Shown here: positions 46,096 through 54,633 of the stretch, in pieces
Numbering within the stretch: position 1 is the first letter of the stretch
How the letters are laid out: the number at the start of each line of letters is the position of its first letter
DNA from: an uncultured Prevotella sp.
GTDB lineage: Bacteria > Bacteroidota > Bacteroidia > Bacteroidales > Bacteroidaceae
Assembly (NCBI GenBank): GCA_900539625.1
Contig: UQCW01000009.1
Coordinates: 1-64,000, forward strand
DNA length: 64,000 nt
Reading direction: 5' to 3'
The notes under the pieces: model-generated
What the model was told of the DNA's origin: nothing
What the model saw: the letters and a program-made list of their open reading frames with translations, nothing else
The model's database searches: none
Translations under genes and position numbers: made by a program

Positions 46096-46974
46096 ATGAT
46101 ACAATCAATGACCGGCTATGGCAAAGCCGAAATCCATTTCAACGGAAAGAAAATCCATGCAGAAATAAAATCCCTCAATTCAAAAACCCTCGACCTTTCA
46201 GCACGCATCGCCCCCATTTATCGGGAGAAGGAAATGGAGGTGAGAAAATTCATCGCCGCGCAACTTGAAAGGGGAAAAGTCGATTTCAATCTCTGGGTTG
46301 AAAAAGACCAGGCGTCTTCCTTCCTTCCAATCAACCAAGAAGCAGTCAAAGACTACACCCGCCAGATTCGCGCCATTTCTGAAAGCAACAACATTCCTTT
46401 TCCAGAACAAGGCATTTGGGAAGTACTCATAAAACTTCCAGAAACCATGCAGCCCAATGTCGTTGAAGACCTAACAGAGGAAGAATGGAACGTAGCGTCC
46501 CAAGCTGTCGCCGAAGCAGTTGGCCACCTCGTTGAATTCCGCACGCAAGAAGGACTGGCCCTGCAAAAGAAATTTTCAGAGAAAATCGACAACATTGAGC
46601 GTCTTCTCGGAGAAATCGAACCGTTTGAGAAATCGCGCGTTGAAAAAATCCGCCAGCGCCTGACAGAGCGTCTGGAAGAACTGAAAGGCGTGGACTACGA
46701 CAAAAACCGCCTGGAACAAGAGCTCATCTACTATATTGAGAAACTCGACATCAGCGAAGAAAAACAAAGACTTGCCAACCATCTGAAATATTTCCGCGAA
46801 ACAATGGAAACCAGCCACGGACAAGGCAAGAAATTAGGATTCATCGCCCAAGAAATGGGAAGGGAAATCAACACAACGGGCTCGAAGAGCAATCAGGCAG
46901 AGATGCAGAACATCGTTGTGAAAATGAAAGACGAGTTGGAACAAATCAAAGAACAGGTTCTTAATGCCCTATAA
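46096..46974 (+). CDS. yicC: YicC-family endoribonuclease
   Basis: A 292-residue protein beginning MIQSMTGYGKAEI, the family signature, and ending with EMGREINTTGSKSNQAEMQN, also conserved. YicC proteins are endoribonucleases implicated in small-RNA decay in Escherichia coli. Followed 12 bp later by gmk and then nadD; this gene order is common in Bacteroidota. The start codon overlaps the right end of repeat R4, so its leader is made of that repeat. Confidence 0.93.
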   Translation: MIQSMTGYGKAEIHFNGKKIHAEIKSLNSKTLDLSARIAPIYREKEMEVRKFIAAQLERGKVDFNLWVEKDQASSFLPINQEAVKDYTRQIRAISESNNIPFPEQGIWEVLIKLPETMQPNVVEDLTEEEWNVASQAVAEAVGHLVEFRTQEGLALQKKFSEKIDNIERLLGEIEPFEKSRVEKIRQRLTERLEELKGVDYDKNRLEQELIYYIEKLDISEEKQRLANHLKYFRETMETSHGQGKKLGFIAQEMGREINTTGSKSNQAEMQNIVVKMKDELEQIKEQVLNAL

Positions 46975-46986
46975 TCAACACACATC

Positions 46987-47589
46987 ATGGAAGATACCAC
47001 TGTTACAAAGAAAGCCGACGGGCGCGTAATCATCATTTCCGCACCCAGCGGAACAGGAAAAAGCACCATCATTTCATATCTGATGACGCTGGGGCTCAAT
47101 CTGCACTTTTCTGTGAGCGCAACGAGCCGCCCGCCACGCGGGAAGGAAGTAGATGGTGTTGACTATTTTTTTCTCACGCCAGAAGATTTCCGCCAACGAA
47201 TTTCAAAGGGCGACTTCCTGGAATATGAGGAAGTCTATGAAAACCGCTATTACGGAACGCTCCGCACTGAGGTCGACAAACAGCTGGCAAAAGGCGATAA
47301 TGTGGTCTGCGATATTGACGTCGTCGGCGCGCAAAACATAAAAAAAATATATGGTGGCCGCGCATTCAGCCTTTTCATAAAACCACCCTCAATTGACGCT
47401 CTACGCCAACGGCTTGAAAATCGCGGCACCGACTCGCAGGAAGTCATCCAGCAACGCATCAACCGTGCAGAATTTGAACTCTCACAAGCCCCCAACTTCG
47501 ATGCCTGCATCGTCAACGACGTGTTGCAGAAAGCCCAGGAAGAGGCAGCCAACGCGATTAGGCAGTATCTCGAAACAACGGCGGAATAA
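46987..47589 (+). CDS. gmk: Guanylate kinase
   Basis: A 200-residue enzyme phosphorylating GMP. P-loop IISAPSGTGKSTI, the GMP-binding SATSRPPRGKEVDGVDYFFL, and YYGTLRTEV are present; length is normal. Second gene of a yicC-gmk-nadD operon (12 bp after yicC, 24 bp before nadD). Confidence 0.96.
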   Translation: MEDTTVTKKADGRVIIISAPSGTGKSTIISYLMTLGLNLHFSVSATSRPPRGKEVDGVDYFFLTPEDFRQRISKGDFLEYEEVYENRYYGTLRTEVDKQLAKGDNVVCDIDVVGAQNIKKIYGGRAFSLFIKPPSIDALRQRLENRGTDSQEVIQQRINRAEFELSQAPNFDACIVNDVLQKAQEEAANAIRQYLETTAE

Positions 47590-47613
47590 TCCCTCTCCCA
47601 TTCACGAAGAAAC

Positions 47614-48204
47614 ATGCGCGTAACAATTTACGGAGGCTCCTTCAGCCCCATCCATAAGGGACACATTGCCTTAGCCAGCCAAGTCATCAAAGAAGGCATG
47701 GCCGATGAAGTGTGGCTGATGGTATCGCCACACAATCCGTTGAAGTCAACCGAAGACCTATGGCCTGTTGACCTCCGTCTGAAACTCTGTGAGAAAGCAG
47801 TTGAAGGGCAGGAGAAAATAAAAGTCTCCGATCTGGAGACGCGTTTGGAAAAACCGTCCTACACCTATAAAACCCTGCGCGAACTATCACGGCTCCACCC
47901 CGAAGTCCAGTTTTCAATACTCATCGGTTCCGACAACTGGGCATGCTTCGACCATTGGGCACACCACGAGGAAATCCTGACACACCACTCCCTCATCATC
48001 TATCCGCGCCAGGGTTTCCCCATCAACCCCCATCTCCTGCCGCCGCAAGCCAGCCTGCTCAACGCCCCTCTCCTGCCCTACAGTTCAACCGAGATAAGGC
48101 AGCGCTTGAAAGCAGGGCGCCCCGTCAACCACATGCTGCCTCCGAACGTAGCCGAAATGATTGCCACGACGCAGTATGCTGGAAAACGACAGACAAACCG
48201 ATAG
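47614..48204 (+). CDS. nadD: Nicotinate-nucleotide adenylyltransferase
   Basis: A 196-residue enzyme of NAD synthesis. GGSFSPIHKGHIALA contains the nucleotidyltransferase HxGH motif, with MVSPHNPLK and the C-terminal YSSTEIRQRL. Length is normal. Third gene of the yicC-gmk-nadD operon. Confidence 0.95.
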   Translation: MRVTIYGGSFSPIHKGHIALASQVIKEGMADEVWLMVSPHNPLKSTEDLWPVDLRLKLCEKAVEGQEKIKVSDLETRLEKPSYTYKTLRELSRLHPEVQFSILIGSDNWACFDHWAHHEEILTHHSLIIYPRQGFPINPHLLPPQASLLNAPLLPYSSTEIRQRLKAGRPVNHMLPPNVAEMIATTQYAGKRQTNR

Positions 48205-48307
48205 TTTCTGAAAATCCACTCAGCTTTACGCTGCTGACACGCGCGCCCCGCATTCACTCTGCTGCAAAAAACAGATAATCCCTCAACAATAAAAAAACAA
48301 ACATACA

Positions 48308-49138
48308 ATGGATAGAAAACAACTTGTAGACAACATCTTCAGAAAGAAATCCTTTCTCTGCGTCGGACTTGACACGGATTTGAAGAAAATCCCAAACCAC
48401 CTTCTCAACGACCCCGACCCCATCTTCGCCTTCAACAAGGCAATCATTGACGCAACAGCGCCCCATTGCGTTGCCTATAAACCCAACTTGGCCTTCTACG
48501 AGTGCTACGGCATGATGGGATGGAAAGCTCTGGAAAAAACAATCGAGTACATCAGAACCAACTACCCCGACCAATTCATCATCGCCGACGCCAAGCGCGG
48601 CGACATCGGAAACACCTCAGCCATGTATGCTAGATGCTTCTTCGAAGAAATGGACGTCGACGCGCTGACGGTAGCCCCATACATGGGCAGCGACAGCGTT
48701 GTTCCCTTCTTGAAATACTCTGGAAAATGGGTGATCCTACTCGCCCTGACAAGCAACGCTGGTTCCCACGATTTCCAGTTGCTACGTGAAGAAGGCGGCA
48801 AGCGCCTGTTTGAGAAAGTGTTGGAGACATCGCAGGAATGGGCCAGCAACGAGCAGATGATGTATGTGGTTGGCGCAACGCAAGGCGAACGCTTTGCAGA
48901 CATACGTAAAATCGTCCCCAACCACTTTCTCCTCGTCCCAGGCGTAGGCGCACAAGGCGGTTCGTTGCAAGATGTTTGCAAATACGGCATGACGAAGGAG
49001 TGCGGACTGCTCGTCAATTCCTCACGCGGCATCATCTATGCAGACCATACAGAAAACTTCGCTGCTGCCGCCGGAGCCGCCGCAAAGGAATTGCAGGCTG
49101 CGATGGCAGTGGAGCTAAACAAGGTGCAGGGGAAATAA
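48308..49138 (+). CDS. pyrF: Orotidine 5'-phosphate decarboxylase
   Basis: A 276-residue enzyme of the long (type 2) PyrF group. Substrate Asp in CVGLDTDLKKIP, catalytic DAKRGDIGNTS, and the phosphate-binding LVPGVGAQGGS are seen. Makes UMP. A hairpin terminator lies 160 bp downstream. Confidence 0.95.
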   Translation: MDRKQLVDNIFRKKSFLCVGLDTDLKKIPNHLLNDPDPIFAFNKAIIDATAPHCVAYKPNLAFYECYGMMGWKALEKTIEYIRTNYPDQFIIADAKRGDIGNTSAMYARCFFEEMDVDALTVAPYMGSDSVVPFLKYSGKWVILLALTSNAGSHDFQLLREEGGKRLFEKVLETSQEWASNEQMMYVVGATQGERFADIRKIVPNHFLLVPGVGAQGGSLQDVCKYGMTKECGLLVNSSRGIIYADHTENFAAAAGAAAKELQAAMAVELNKVQGK

Positions 49139-49300
49139 GATAAAAAGACGAGAAACAGACCATCCCCTCTGCATAAACAATACGACCATTAATTGGTTAC
49201 ATGGCAAACGCCTTGGAAACATACAAATCGCCTTGCAAGGAAAATTAATGTTTGCCGGTACAGGGGGGCGCTCCAACAAGATTAAACAAATATATAAGGG

Positions 49301-49332
49301 AAAAGCTGCGATGCGCCGCGTCACAGCTTTTT
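49301..49332 (+). terminator. Terminator after pyrF
   Basis: AAAAGCTG (49301-49308) pairs with CAGCTTTT (49324-49331) and the T-run continues to 49332, followed by CTGTTTTG. It separates pyrF from malQ. Confidence 0.65.
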
Positions 49333-49427
49333 CTGTTTTGTGGTTGCTCTAAGATTATCGCCCCTCATCAATCCCCTCCCCCTAAAATGTTTATTATAAA
49401 CATCAACGATATTATCAGTTTTTTGTG

Positions 49428-49435
49428 TAAGTTTG
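49428..49435 (+). promoter_or_regulatory. -7 element for malQ
   Basis: TAAGTTTG matches TAnnTTTG. Transcription from here would place the 19-bp perfect hairpin at 49462-49506 in the malQ 5' leader. No clear TTG upstream. Confidence 0.45.
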
Positions 49436-49461
49436 CAAAATGAAGCTGTTGCCCCTCGTGG

Positions 49462-49506
49462 AAACGTTTTGTGGGGGATGAAGAGGACATCCCCCACAAA
49501 ACGTTT
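49462..49506 (+). promoter_or_regulatory. Perfect 19-bp inverted repeat in the malQ leader
   Basis: AAACGTTTTGTGGGGGATG (49462-49480) and its exact complement (49488-49506) flank a 7-nt loop AAGAGGA. The 3' flank is TTATCACG rather than a long T-run, so it is only partly terminator-like; attenuator, operator or RNA-stability element are alternatives. The rest of 49139-49625 shows no gene. Confidence 0.6.
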
Positions 49507-49625
49507 TATCACGCAAGTCCATCCCGATGGGACACTTCCACATCCCTGACTTGCATCGGGCACGTGGAAACGGGCTTCAAATCACAAACCACACATCTAC
49601 AAAAGACACTTTCTTCCAAATAGAC

Positions 49626-52208
49626 ATGACAGAAATAGAATTCAAAATAGAATATGCCACGCAGTGGGGGGAGATTCTCTGCCTATGCCACAAAACTGCA
49701 GGGAGCACCCTACAACAGACGATTATGCACACCAGCGACGGACAGATTTGGGAGTGCAGCATCGAGGTCGCCCCGTTTGCCTTGGTGGAATATCACTACA
49801 CGGTGGCACGGCAAGAGGATATGAAAACGGTACGCACCATGAGGCAGGGGATTTTCAAACTACTGACGGGCAGAGAGAAGTGCATCGTCGCCCACGATCA
49901 TTGGGCCGCTAACGACATTAACGATGTGTTTCTCCACACGGCTTTTTCAAAATGTGTGTTCAAGGCTGGAGGGGGGAACAAACGACAATGGTCCTCTAAT
50001 GGGGCAAACACGCTCTGCCTGCACACGACACCCCCACCGGCAGGCTGCTGGTGGGGGATTGTCGGCAGCAGCGAGACGCTGGGAGAATGGCAGGAAGGCG
50101 GCGCAAAGCGTCTCACTCAAACTGGTCCTTATGAGTTCTGCACCATGCTGGAGGAGAAAGACGCCATTCGCGGACTGGAGTATAAATATGTGCTTGTCAA
50201 CGACGATTCGTCGAAACCCTACGTATGGGAAACAGGAGAGAACAGGGTTTTGCCGCCTCTAAAGGAGGGGGGAAGAATGGTTGTTAACGACGGCGGCGTG
50301 CGCATCGCCTGCACCCCCTGGCGCGGGGCTGGTGTCGTGATTCCCGTTTTCTCGCTCAGAAGCGATGGCAGCCAGGGTATCGGCGACTTCGGCGACCTGA
50401 GGCAGTTTGTCTCATGGTCTGCCAGCGTGGGATTTAAATGCGTTCAGATTCTCCCCATCAACGACACGACATCATCTGGAACTTGGCACGACTCATATCC
50501 CTACAACGGCATCTCTGTCTTTGCGCTTCACCCCGTCTATCTCGACCTGAGGGAATGGAAGGACTGGAGCGGTTTTGCACCCTACAAGGAACAGGCTAAA
50601 GGAATTAACAGACTTCCGAAAGCTGACTATGAAGCGGCCTTCGCGCTAAAGATGGATTTTCTCTCAGCGCTTTATCTGGCCTTCGGGGAGGAAATCATGG
50701 AGACAAGCGCGTTTCATGCGTTTTTCGACACCAACGAGAAATGGCTCATCCCCTACGCCTGCTATTGCCGTGAGAAGGCGCAAGCGATTGGACTTGCAGG
50801 GGCTGACGACCTGGCGTTTTTTTACTTCACGCAATTCTTACTCCACAGGCAGATGATGGCAGCGCACGACACGGCGCGACAGTGTGGCGTGATTCTGAAG
50901 GGCGACATCCCCATCGGGGTATGCGCTGACAGCGTGCCTGCCACCGTTGATTGCCAGCTGTTTCACTTTGACGGTAGTGCGGGAGCGCCGCCCGATGATT
51001 TCGCCCGCGAAGGTCAAAACTGGGGCTTCCCAACTTATAACTGGGAAAACATGGGGAAGGATGGTTACAGATGGTGGAAGGAGCGTTTGAGGAGCATGGG
51101 GCAATTTTTCGACGCCTACCGCATTGACCATGTACTGGGCTTCTTCCGTATATGGGAAATTCCTTCATGCCAGGTGCAGGGGCTGATGGGGCATTTCCGT
51201 CCGGCTCTGCCTTTCAGCGAGAAGGAAATCCATGGATGGGGCTTCCATGCTGACATCGAACGCTACTGCCGTCCCTTTGTGACAAACGCAGAAAGAGAAA
51301 GGCTGAAGGAGCAGTTTCCGCATGCCGATCTCGACCATTTCTTGATACAGGCGGCCGACGATTCTTTCGAACTGCGTGAGCACGTTGACACTCAGCGAAA
51401 AATTGCGGGTCTTGACTGTGACGAAAAGTTTAAGAAAGCCTTGATGGAGATTGCGGCAGAGGTGCTCTTTATCAAGGATCCTGACGGAGTGGGCTATCAC
51501 CCGCGCATCATGGGGCATGAAACGCGTGCGTTCCAGACGCTTGACAACCATTGCCGACAGGCGTTCAACGGCCTCTATGAGGATTTTTTCTACCGGCGCC
51601 ACAACCAATTTTGGGCGCAAAAGGCGCTCGAGAAAATGGAGGAAATCATGGTGCCGAGCGGCGACGAAATCATGGATTCCATGCTGCCATGCGCGGAAGA
51701 CCTCGGAATGGTGCCCAGCTCTGTAAAGGGCGTGCTGGAACGGCTGCAGATATTGTCGTTGGAAATACAACGCATGCCCAAGAAATTCGGCGTGCGATTT
51801 GACAACCTGAAGGAGAACCCTTACCTCTCTGTAAGCACCATTGCCACCCACGACATGCCGCCCTTCCGACTGTGGTGGCACGAGAACAGAGAAGAGGCGC
51901 AGGTTTTCTACCACGAGGTGCTCAAGCGCGAAGGAGATGCCCCTGAGGATGCCACACCGGAAATTTGCGAACAGGTTGTCAGCGAACACTTGAAATGCCC
52001 CTCTATGCTGTGTGCCAACAGCCTACAAGACTACATGGCGATTGACGGCGACTTGCGCAACCCATATTATGAAGAGGAACAAATTAATGTGCCCTCTAAT
52101 CCTAACCAATACTGGAATTATCGTATGCATCTGACCATTGAGCAACTGGCTGGGGCTTCCTCTTTCAACGAAAAACTGCGTATGCTCATCAAAAGCAGTG
52201 GACGCTGA
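49626..52208 (+). CDS. malQ: 4-alpha-glucanotransferase (GH77) with starch-binding domains
   Basis: An 860-residue enzyme from the ATG at 49626 (MTEIEFKIEYATQWGE; an earlier start at 49527 adds an unlikely segment). Residues 1-110 and about 140-250 are two CBM20-like starch-binding domains (WGEILCLCHKT, WWGIVGSSETLGEWQEGGAK). The GH77 catalytic part follows: SLRSDGSQGIGDFGDLRQF, the nucleophile Asp in RIDHVLGFFRIWE, and acid/base Glu in CAEDLGMVPSSV. Transfers glucan chains in maltodextrin or glycogen metabolism. The domain order is the long form seen in Bacteroidota and plants. No signal peptide, so cytoplasmic. Confidence 0.92.
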   Translation: MTEIEFKIEYATQWGEILCLCHKTAGSTLQQTIMHTSDGQIWECSIEVAPFALVEYHYTVARQEDMKTVRTMRQGIFKLLTGREKCIVAHDHWAANDINDVFLHTAFSKCVFKAGGGNKRQWSSNGANTLCLHTTPPPAGCWWGIVGSSETLGEWQEGGAKRLTQTGPYEFCTMLEEKDAIRGLEYKYVLVNDDSSKPYVWETGENRVLPPLKEGGRMVVNDGGVRIACTPWRGAGVVIPVFSLRSDGSQGIGDFGDLRQFVSWSASVGFKCVQILPINDTTSSGTWHDSYPYNGISVFALHPVYLDLREWKDWSGFAPYKEQAKGINRLPKADYEAAFALKMDFLSALYLAFGEEIMETSAFHAFFDTNEKWLIPYACYCREKAQAIGLAGADDLAFFYFTQFLLHRQMMAAHDTARQCGVILKGDIPIGVCADSVPATVDCQLFHFDGSAGAPPDDFAREGQNWGFPTYNWENMGKDGYRWWKERLRSMGQFFDAYRIDHVLGFFRIWEIPSCQVQGLMGHFRPALPFSEKEIHGWGFHADIERYCRPFVTNAERERLKEQFPHADLDHFLIQAADDSFELREHVDTQRKIAGLDCDEKFKKALMEIAAEVLFIKDPDGVGYHPRIMGHETRAFQTLDNHCRQAFNGLYEDFFYRRHNQFWAQKALEKMEEIMVPSGDEIMDSMLPCAEDLGMVPSSVKGVLERLQILSLEIQRMPKKFGVRFDNLKENPYLSVSTIATHDMPPFRLWWHENREEAQVFYHEVLKREGDAPEDATPEICEQVVSEHLKCPSMLCANSLQDYMAIDGDLRNPYYEEEQINVPSNPNQYWNYRMHLTIEQLAGASSFNEKLRMLIKSSGR

Positions 52209-52372
52209 CGCCACACACACGCGCCGTGTGTGCCGTAAAAATACGGCAACCCTGGAATGTTATTTTGAAGTGCAGCCGCTAGATGATTTCCCGTTCAGCG
52301 GCGAAAATCATAAAAACATATAAAAGGCTTTCGTTTTGTGCGGACACGAAGACGGGACTACTATGTTTTTAA

Positions 52373-52380
52373 TATATTTG
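52373..52380 (+). promoter_or_regulatory. -7 element ahead of hairpin element A
   Basis: TATATTTG, a full TAnnTTTG match. Initiation a few bases later would transcribe hairpin element A (52408-52525) and then the OMP gene at 52609. No clear -33 TTG. Confidence 0.5.
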
Positions 52381-52407
52381 CATGATGAAGTTGTCTAAAC
52401 TTTTATG

Positions 52408-52525
52408 AAATTCAAGATTTGCCTTTATTTTCGAGGCGTTTTGGAGCCTTGAAGAAGGAATGTAGCGGGCTACGTGACTGATGAAGGGTTAAAAAACGCC
52501 CCCAAAAAAAGTGAAGCTTGAATTT
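52408..52525 (+). ncRNA. Long hairpin element A with conserved tip
   Basis: A 118-nt imperfect palindrome. Outer pairs AAATTCAAG (52408-52416) with CTTGAATTT (52517-52525); inner pairs GGCGTTTT (52434-52441) with AAAACGCC near 52493-52500. The tip at 52446-52485 is the 40-nt core shared with element B (38 of 40 identical). It contains two small hairpins: CCTT-GAAG-AAGG and TGTAG-CGGG-CTACG. It lies between a -7 promoter element and the OMP gene, so it would be a structured 5' leader or a separate small RNA. Alternative: a REP-like mobile hairpin. The annotation as RNA is inference. Confidence 0.5.
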
Positions 52526-52608
52526 AGAAGAGATGAAACTCCAATTCAAATCTTCGTCAGATAAAATTAGACGACTTCAATATTTCAAACGCAACAAAGA
52601 AAAATACA

Positions 52609-53088
52609 ATGAAAAAGATTTTATCTTTTCTGCTGGTGTTCATGACCAGCATGATCTCAGCCCATGCCCAATTTGAAAGGGGGGTGAAATACGTTGGCGC
52701 TTCAGCCTCTGGATTGGGATTTTCATACAGTTCGAACGAGAAATTCCGCCTCGGACTTGACGCGCATGCGGGCTATTTTATGGCCGACTGCCTCATGCTG
52801 AATGCAACGGCAGGCTACGAACACAAGCGCAATCTTGACGATGTGCGCATTGGTGCTGGCGCACGCTACTATTTCGACCAGTGTGGCATCTATCTCGGCG
52901 CTGGAGCTGAATACAACCATTTCACCAAGAAAAACAACGACTTGATGATACCGCTCAGTGTTGGATACGCTTTTTTCCTCAACCAGTTTATCACGCTGGA
53001 ACCTTCCTTGTATTACAAGATGAGCCTGCACGACTTCGGAGGAAACTCCACGTTTGGCGCAAGCATCGGCTTGGGTGTCTATTTCTAA
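52609..53088 (+). CDS. Small outer-membrane beta-barrel protein
   Basis: A 159-residue protein with signal peptide (MKKILSFLLVFMTSMISAHA-Gln) and about eight amphipathic strands (FRLGLDAHAGYFM, MLNATAGYEHKRN, GAGARYYFDQCGIYLGAGAE, ending GASIGLGVYF). The terminal Phe is typical of barrels. Resembles the small OmpX/OmpW-like Bacteroidota barrels; function unknown. It is bracketed by the two copies of the hairpin core (52446-52485 and 53225-53264), in direct orientation. Confidence 0.8.
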   Translation: MKKILSFLLVFMTSMISAHAQFERGVKYVGASASGLGFSYSSNEKFRLGLDAHAGYFMADCLMLNATAGYEHKRNLDDVRIGAGARYYFDQCGIYLGAGAEYNHFTKKNNDLMIPLSVGYAFFLNQFITLEPSLYYKMSLHDFGGNSTFGASIGLGVYF

Positions 53089-53165
53089 AAGACGATATGA
53101 AAGATGCTGGCGAAACGAAAATCATTACGACGGCAGCATCTACTAAATTACGTAAACAGGATTGT

Positions 53166-53357
53166 TAAGTAGGTGTTCAGAATTAGTTTAGGTTGAATTG
53201 TCGTATTATTTTGTTCCTACAGTTGCCTTGAAGAAGGAGCGTAGCGGGCTACGTGACTGATGAAAGACAGCTGTAGGGGCAAAAGAATACGGCAAGGCAA
53301 TATCAGAAAGGTTCTCCCCTGCATGGATACTATAAAATAATTTTGAATACCTACTTA
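53166..53357 (+). repeat. Palindromic repeat R5 upstream of thiL, with nested hairpin B
   Basis: Left arm AAGTAGGTGTTCAGAATTAG (53167 on); right arm TAAAATAATTTTGAATACCTACTTA, quoted in part as AATTTTGAATACCTACTT (to 53357). The right half, GGCAAGGCAATATCA ... CCCCTGCATGGATAC, equals R2 read on its minus strand. Hairpin element B (53200-53293) sits between the left arm and that shared right half. The thiL ATG is 30 bp downstream. Confidence 0.75.
53200..53293 (+). ncRNA. Long hairpin element B with conserved tip
   Basis: The 26-nt arms 53200-53225 and 53268-53293 pair throughout with one mismatch and four G-U pairs. All four G-U pairs have U in the 5' arm and G in the 3' arm of the plus-strand RNA, which would be A-C mismatches on the other strand; this favours a plus-strand RNA. 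The tip 53225-53264 is the 40-nt core of element A (two changes, AT to GC, one of which turns a U-G into a C-G pair in the small hairpin). The arms of A and B are not similar to each other. Functional status is inference. Confidence 0.5.
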
Positions 53358-53387
53358 ATAAAGCGCTACATATACACAAATCAAAAC

Positions 53388-54452
53388 ATGTCAAGAACTG
53401 AAATATCCACCCTCGGCGAATTTGGCCTTATTGAACATCTCACGAGAGGGCTGGCTTCCTCTAACGCTTCAACAAAGAAGGGCGTTGGCGACGACTGCGC
53501 CGTGCTCGACTATTCAAACTGCGGCAGCAAGTTGCGCACACTCATCACGAGCGACATGCTCATGGAAGGCATCCATTTTGACCTGGTGTACACCCCGCTC
53601 AAGCATCTGGGATATAAAGCCGCCATGGTTAATCTCTCCGACGTTTATGCTATGAACGGCACGCCCCGACAAATGACGGTCAATCTGGCCATTTCACGTC
53701 GGTTCTCCATCGAAGATATCGACGACCTATATGCCGGCATACGCATGGCCTGCAAGAAACACAATGTAGACATCGTCGGTGGCGACACAACATCATCATT
53801 GACGGGCTTGGCCATCAGCATCACCTGCATCGGAGAAGTGCAAGAGGACGACATCATATACAGAAACGGAGCGCACGACACTGACCTCATCTGCGTGAGC
53901 GGAAATCTGGGCGCCGCTTATATGGGACTGCAACTGATGGAGCGCGAGAAAGCCGTGTTTGAATCGCAGGTTGCAAAAAACAAAGAAGCTGCGATTCAAC
54001 CTGATTTCAGCGGACGCGAATATCTCCTGGAAAGGTTGCTCAAGCCGGAAGCACGACGCGACATTGTTGAGAATATGCGCAATCAAGGCATACACCCGAC
54101 AGCCATGATGGACATCAGCGACGGACTTTCATCGGAACTGAGACACATCTGCAAACAGTCGGGCACGGGGTGCAGAATATATGAAGAACGAATTCCTGTT
54201 GACTATCAAACGGCCGTCACTGCCGAAGAATTCAACATGAACGTAACGACATGTGCGTTAAACGGAGGGGACGATTACGAACTGCTCTTCACCGTGCCTT
54301 TGACCGAACACGAGCTGGTTGAATCCATGAACGACGTTAAAGTCATCGGATACGTCACCAAGGCGGAATTGGGATGCGCACTCGTTTCACGTGACGGACA
54401 AGAATTCGAACTGAAGGCACAGGGATGGAATCCGCTCAAGGAAGACAAATAA
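53388..54452 (+). CDS. thiL: Thiamine-monophosphate kinase
   Basis: A 354-residue enzyme making thiamine diphosphate, the cofactor of MenD. Start at 53388 (MSRTEISTLGEFGLIEHL); an upstream frame to 53343 overlaps repeat R5. GVGDDCAVLDY, TSDMLMEGIHFD, NLSDVYAMNGTPRQMTV, VGGDTTSS and MDISDGLSSEL are conserved ThiL motifs. Length is normal. No TPP riboswitch was recognised upstream. Confidence 0.94.
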   Translation: MSRTEISTLGEFGLIEHLTRGLASSNASTKKGVGDDCAVLDYSNCGSKLRTLITSDMLMEGIHFDLVYTPLKHLGYKAAMVNLSDVYAMNGTPRQMTVNLAISRRFSIEDIDDLYAGIRMACKKHNVDIVGGDTTSSLTGLAISITCIGEVQEDDIIYRNGAHDTDLICVSGNLGAAYMGLQLMEREKAVFESQVAKNKEAAIQPDFSGREYLLERLLKPEARRDIVENMRNQGIHPTAMMDISDGLSSELRHICKQSGTGCRIYEERIPVDYQTAVTAEEFNMNVTTCALNGGDDYELLFTVPLTEHELVESMNDVKVIGYVTKAELGCALVSRDGQEFELKAQGWNPLKEDK

Positions 54453-54529
54453 CCAGGCAACCCAACAGGATTGGAAACACCCCACGTCTGCGATTTCACC
54501 GTGACGCGAAGGAACATCGAATAAAATCC

Positions 54530-54560
54530 TTGTGAAGTACAACAAAAATAGGTAACTTTG
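54530..54560 (+). promoter_or_regulatory. Promoter of pheS
   Basis: TTG (54530-54532), 20 nt, TAACTTTG (54553-54560): a full Bacteroidetes promoter. The leader to the pheS ATG at 54634 is about 65 nt and begins with the small hairpin CTGGTATCCCAG. Confidence 0.7.
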
Positions 54561-54633
54561 CAGTCAAACTGGTATCCCAGAAGAAATCTGAGAACCGAAA
54601 ATCAACCCCCAAAAGATAATCAGAAATTAACAC

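Noticed and set aside
53089..53387. TPP riboswitch upstream of thiL
   Set aside because: The region is fully accounted for by repeat R5 and hairpin B; I see none of the conserved THI-element core.
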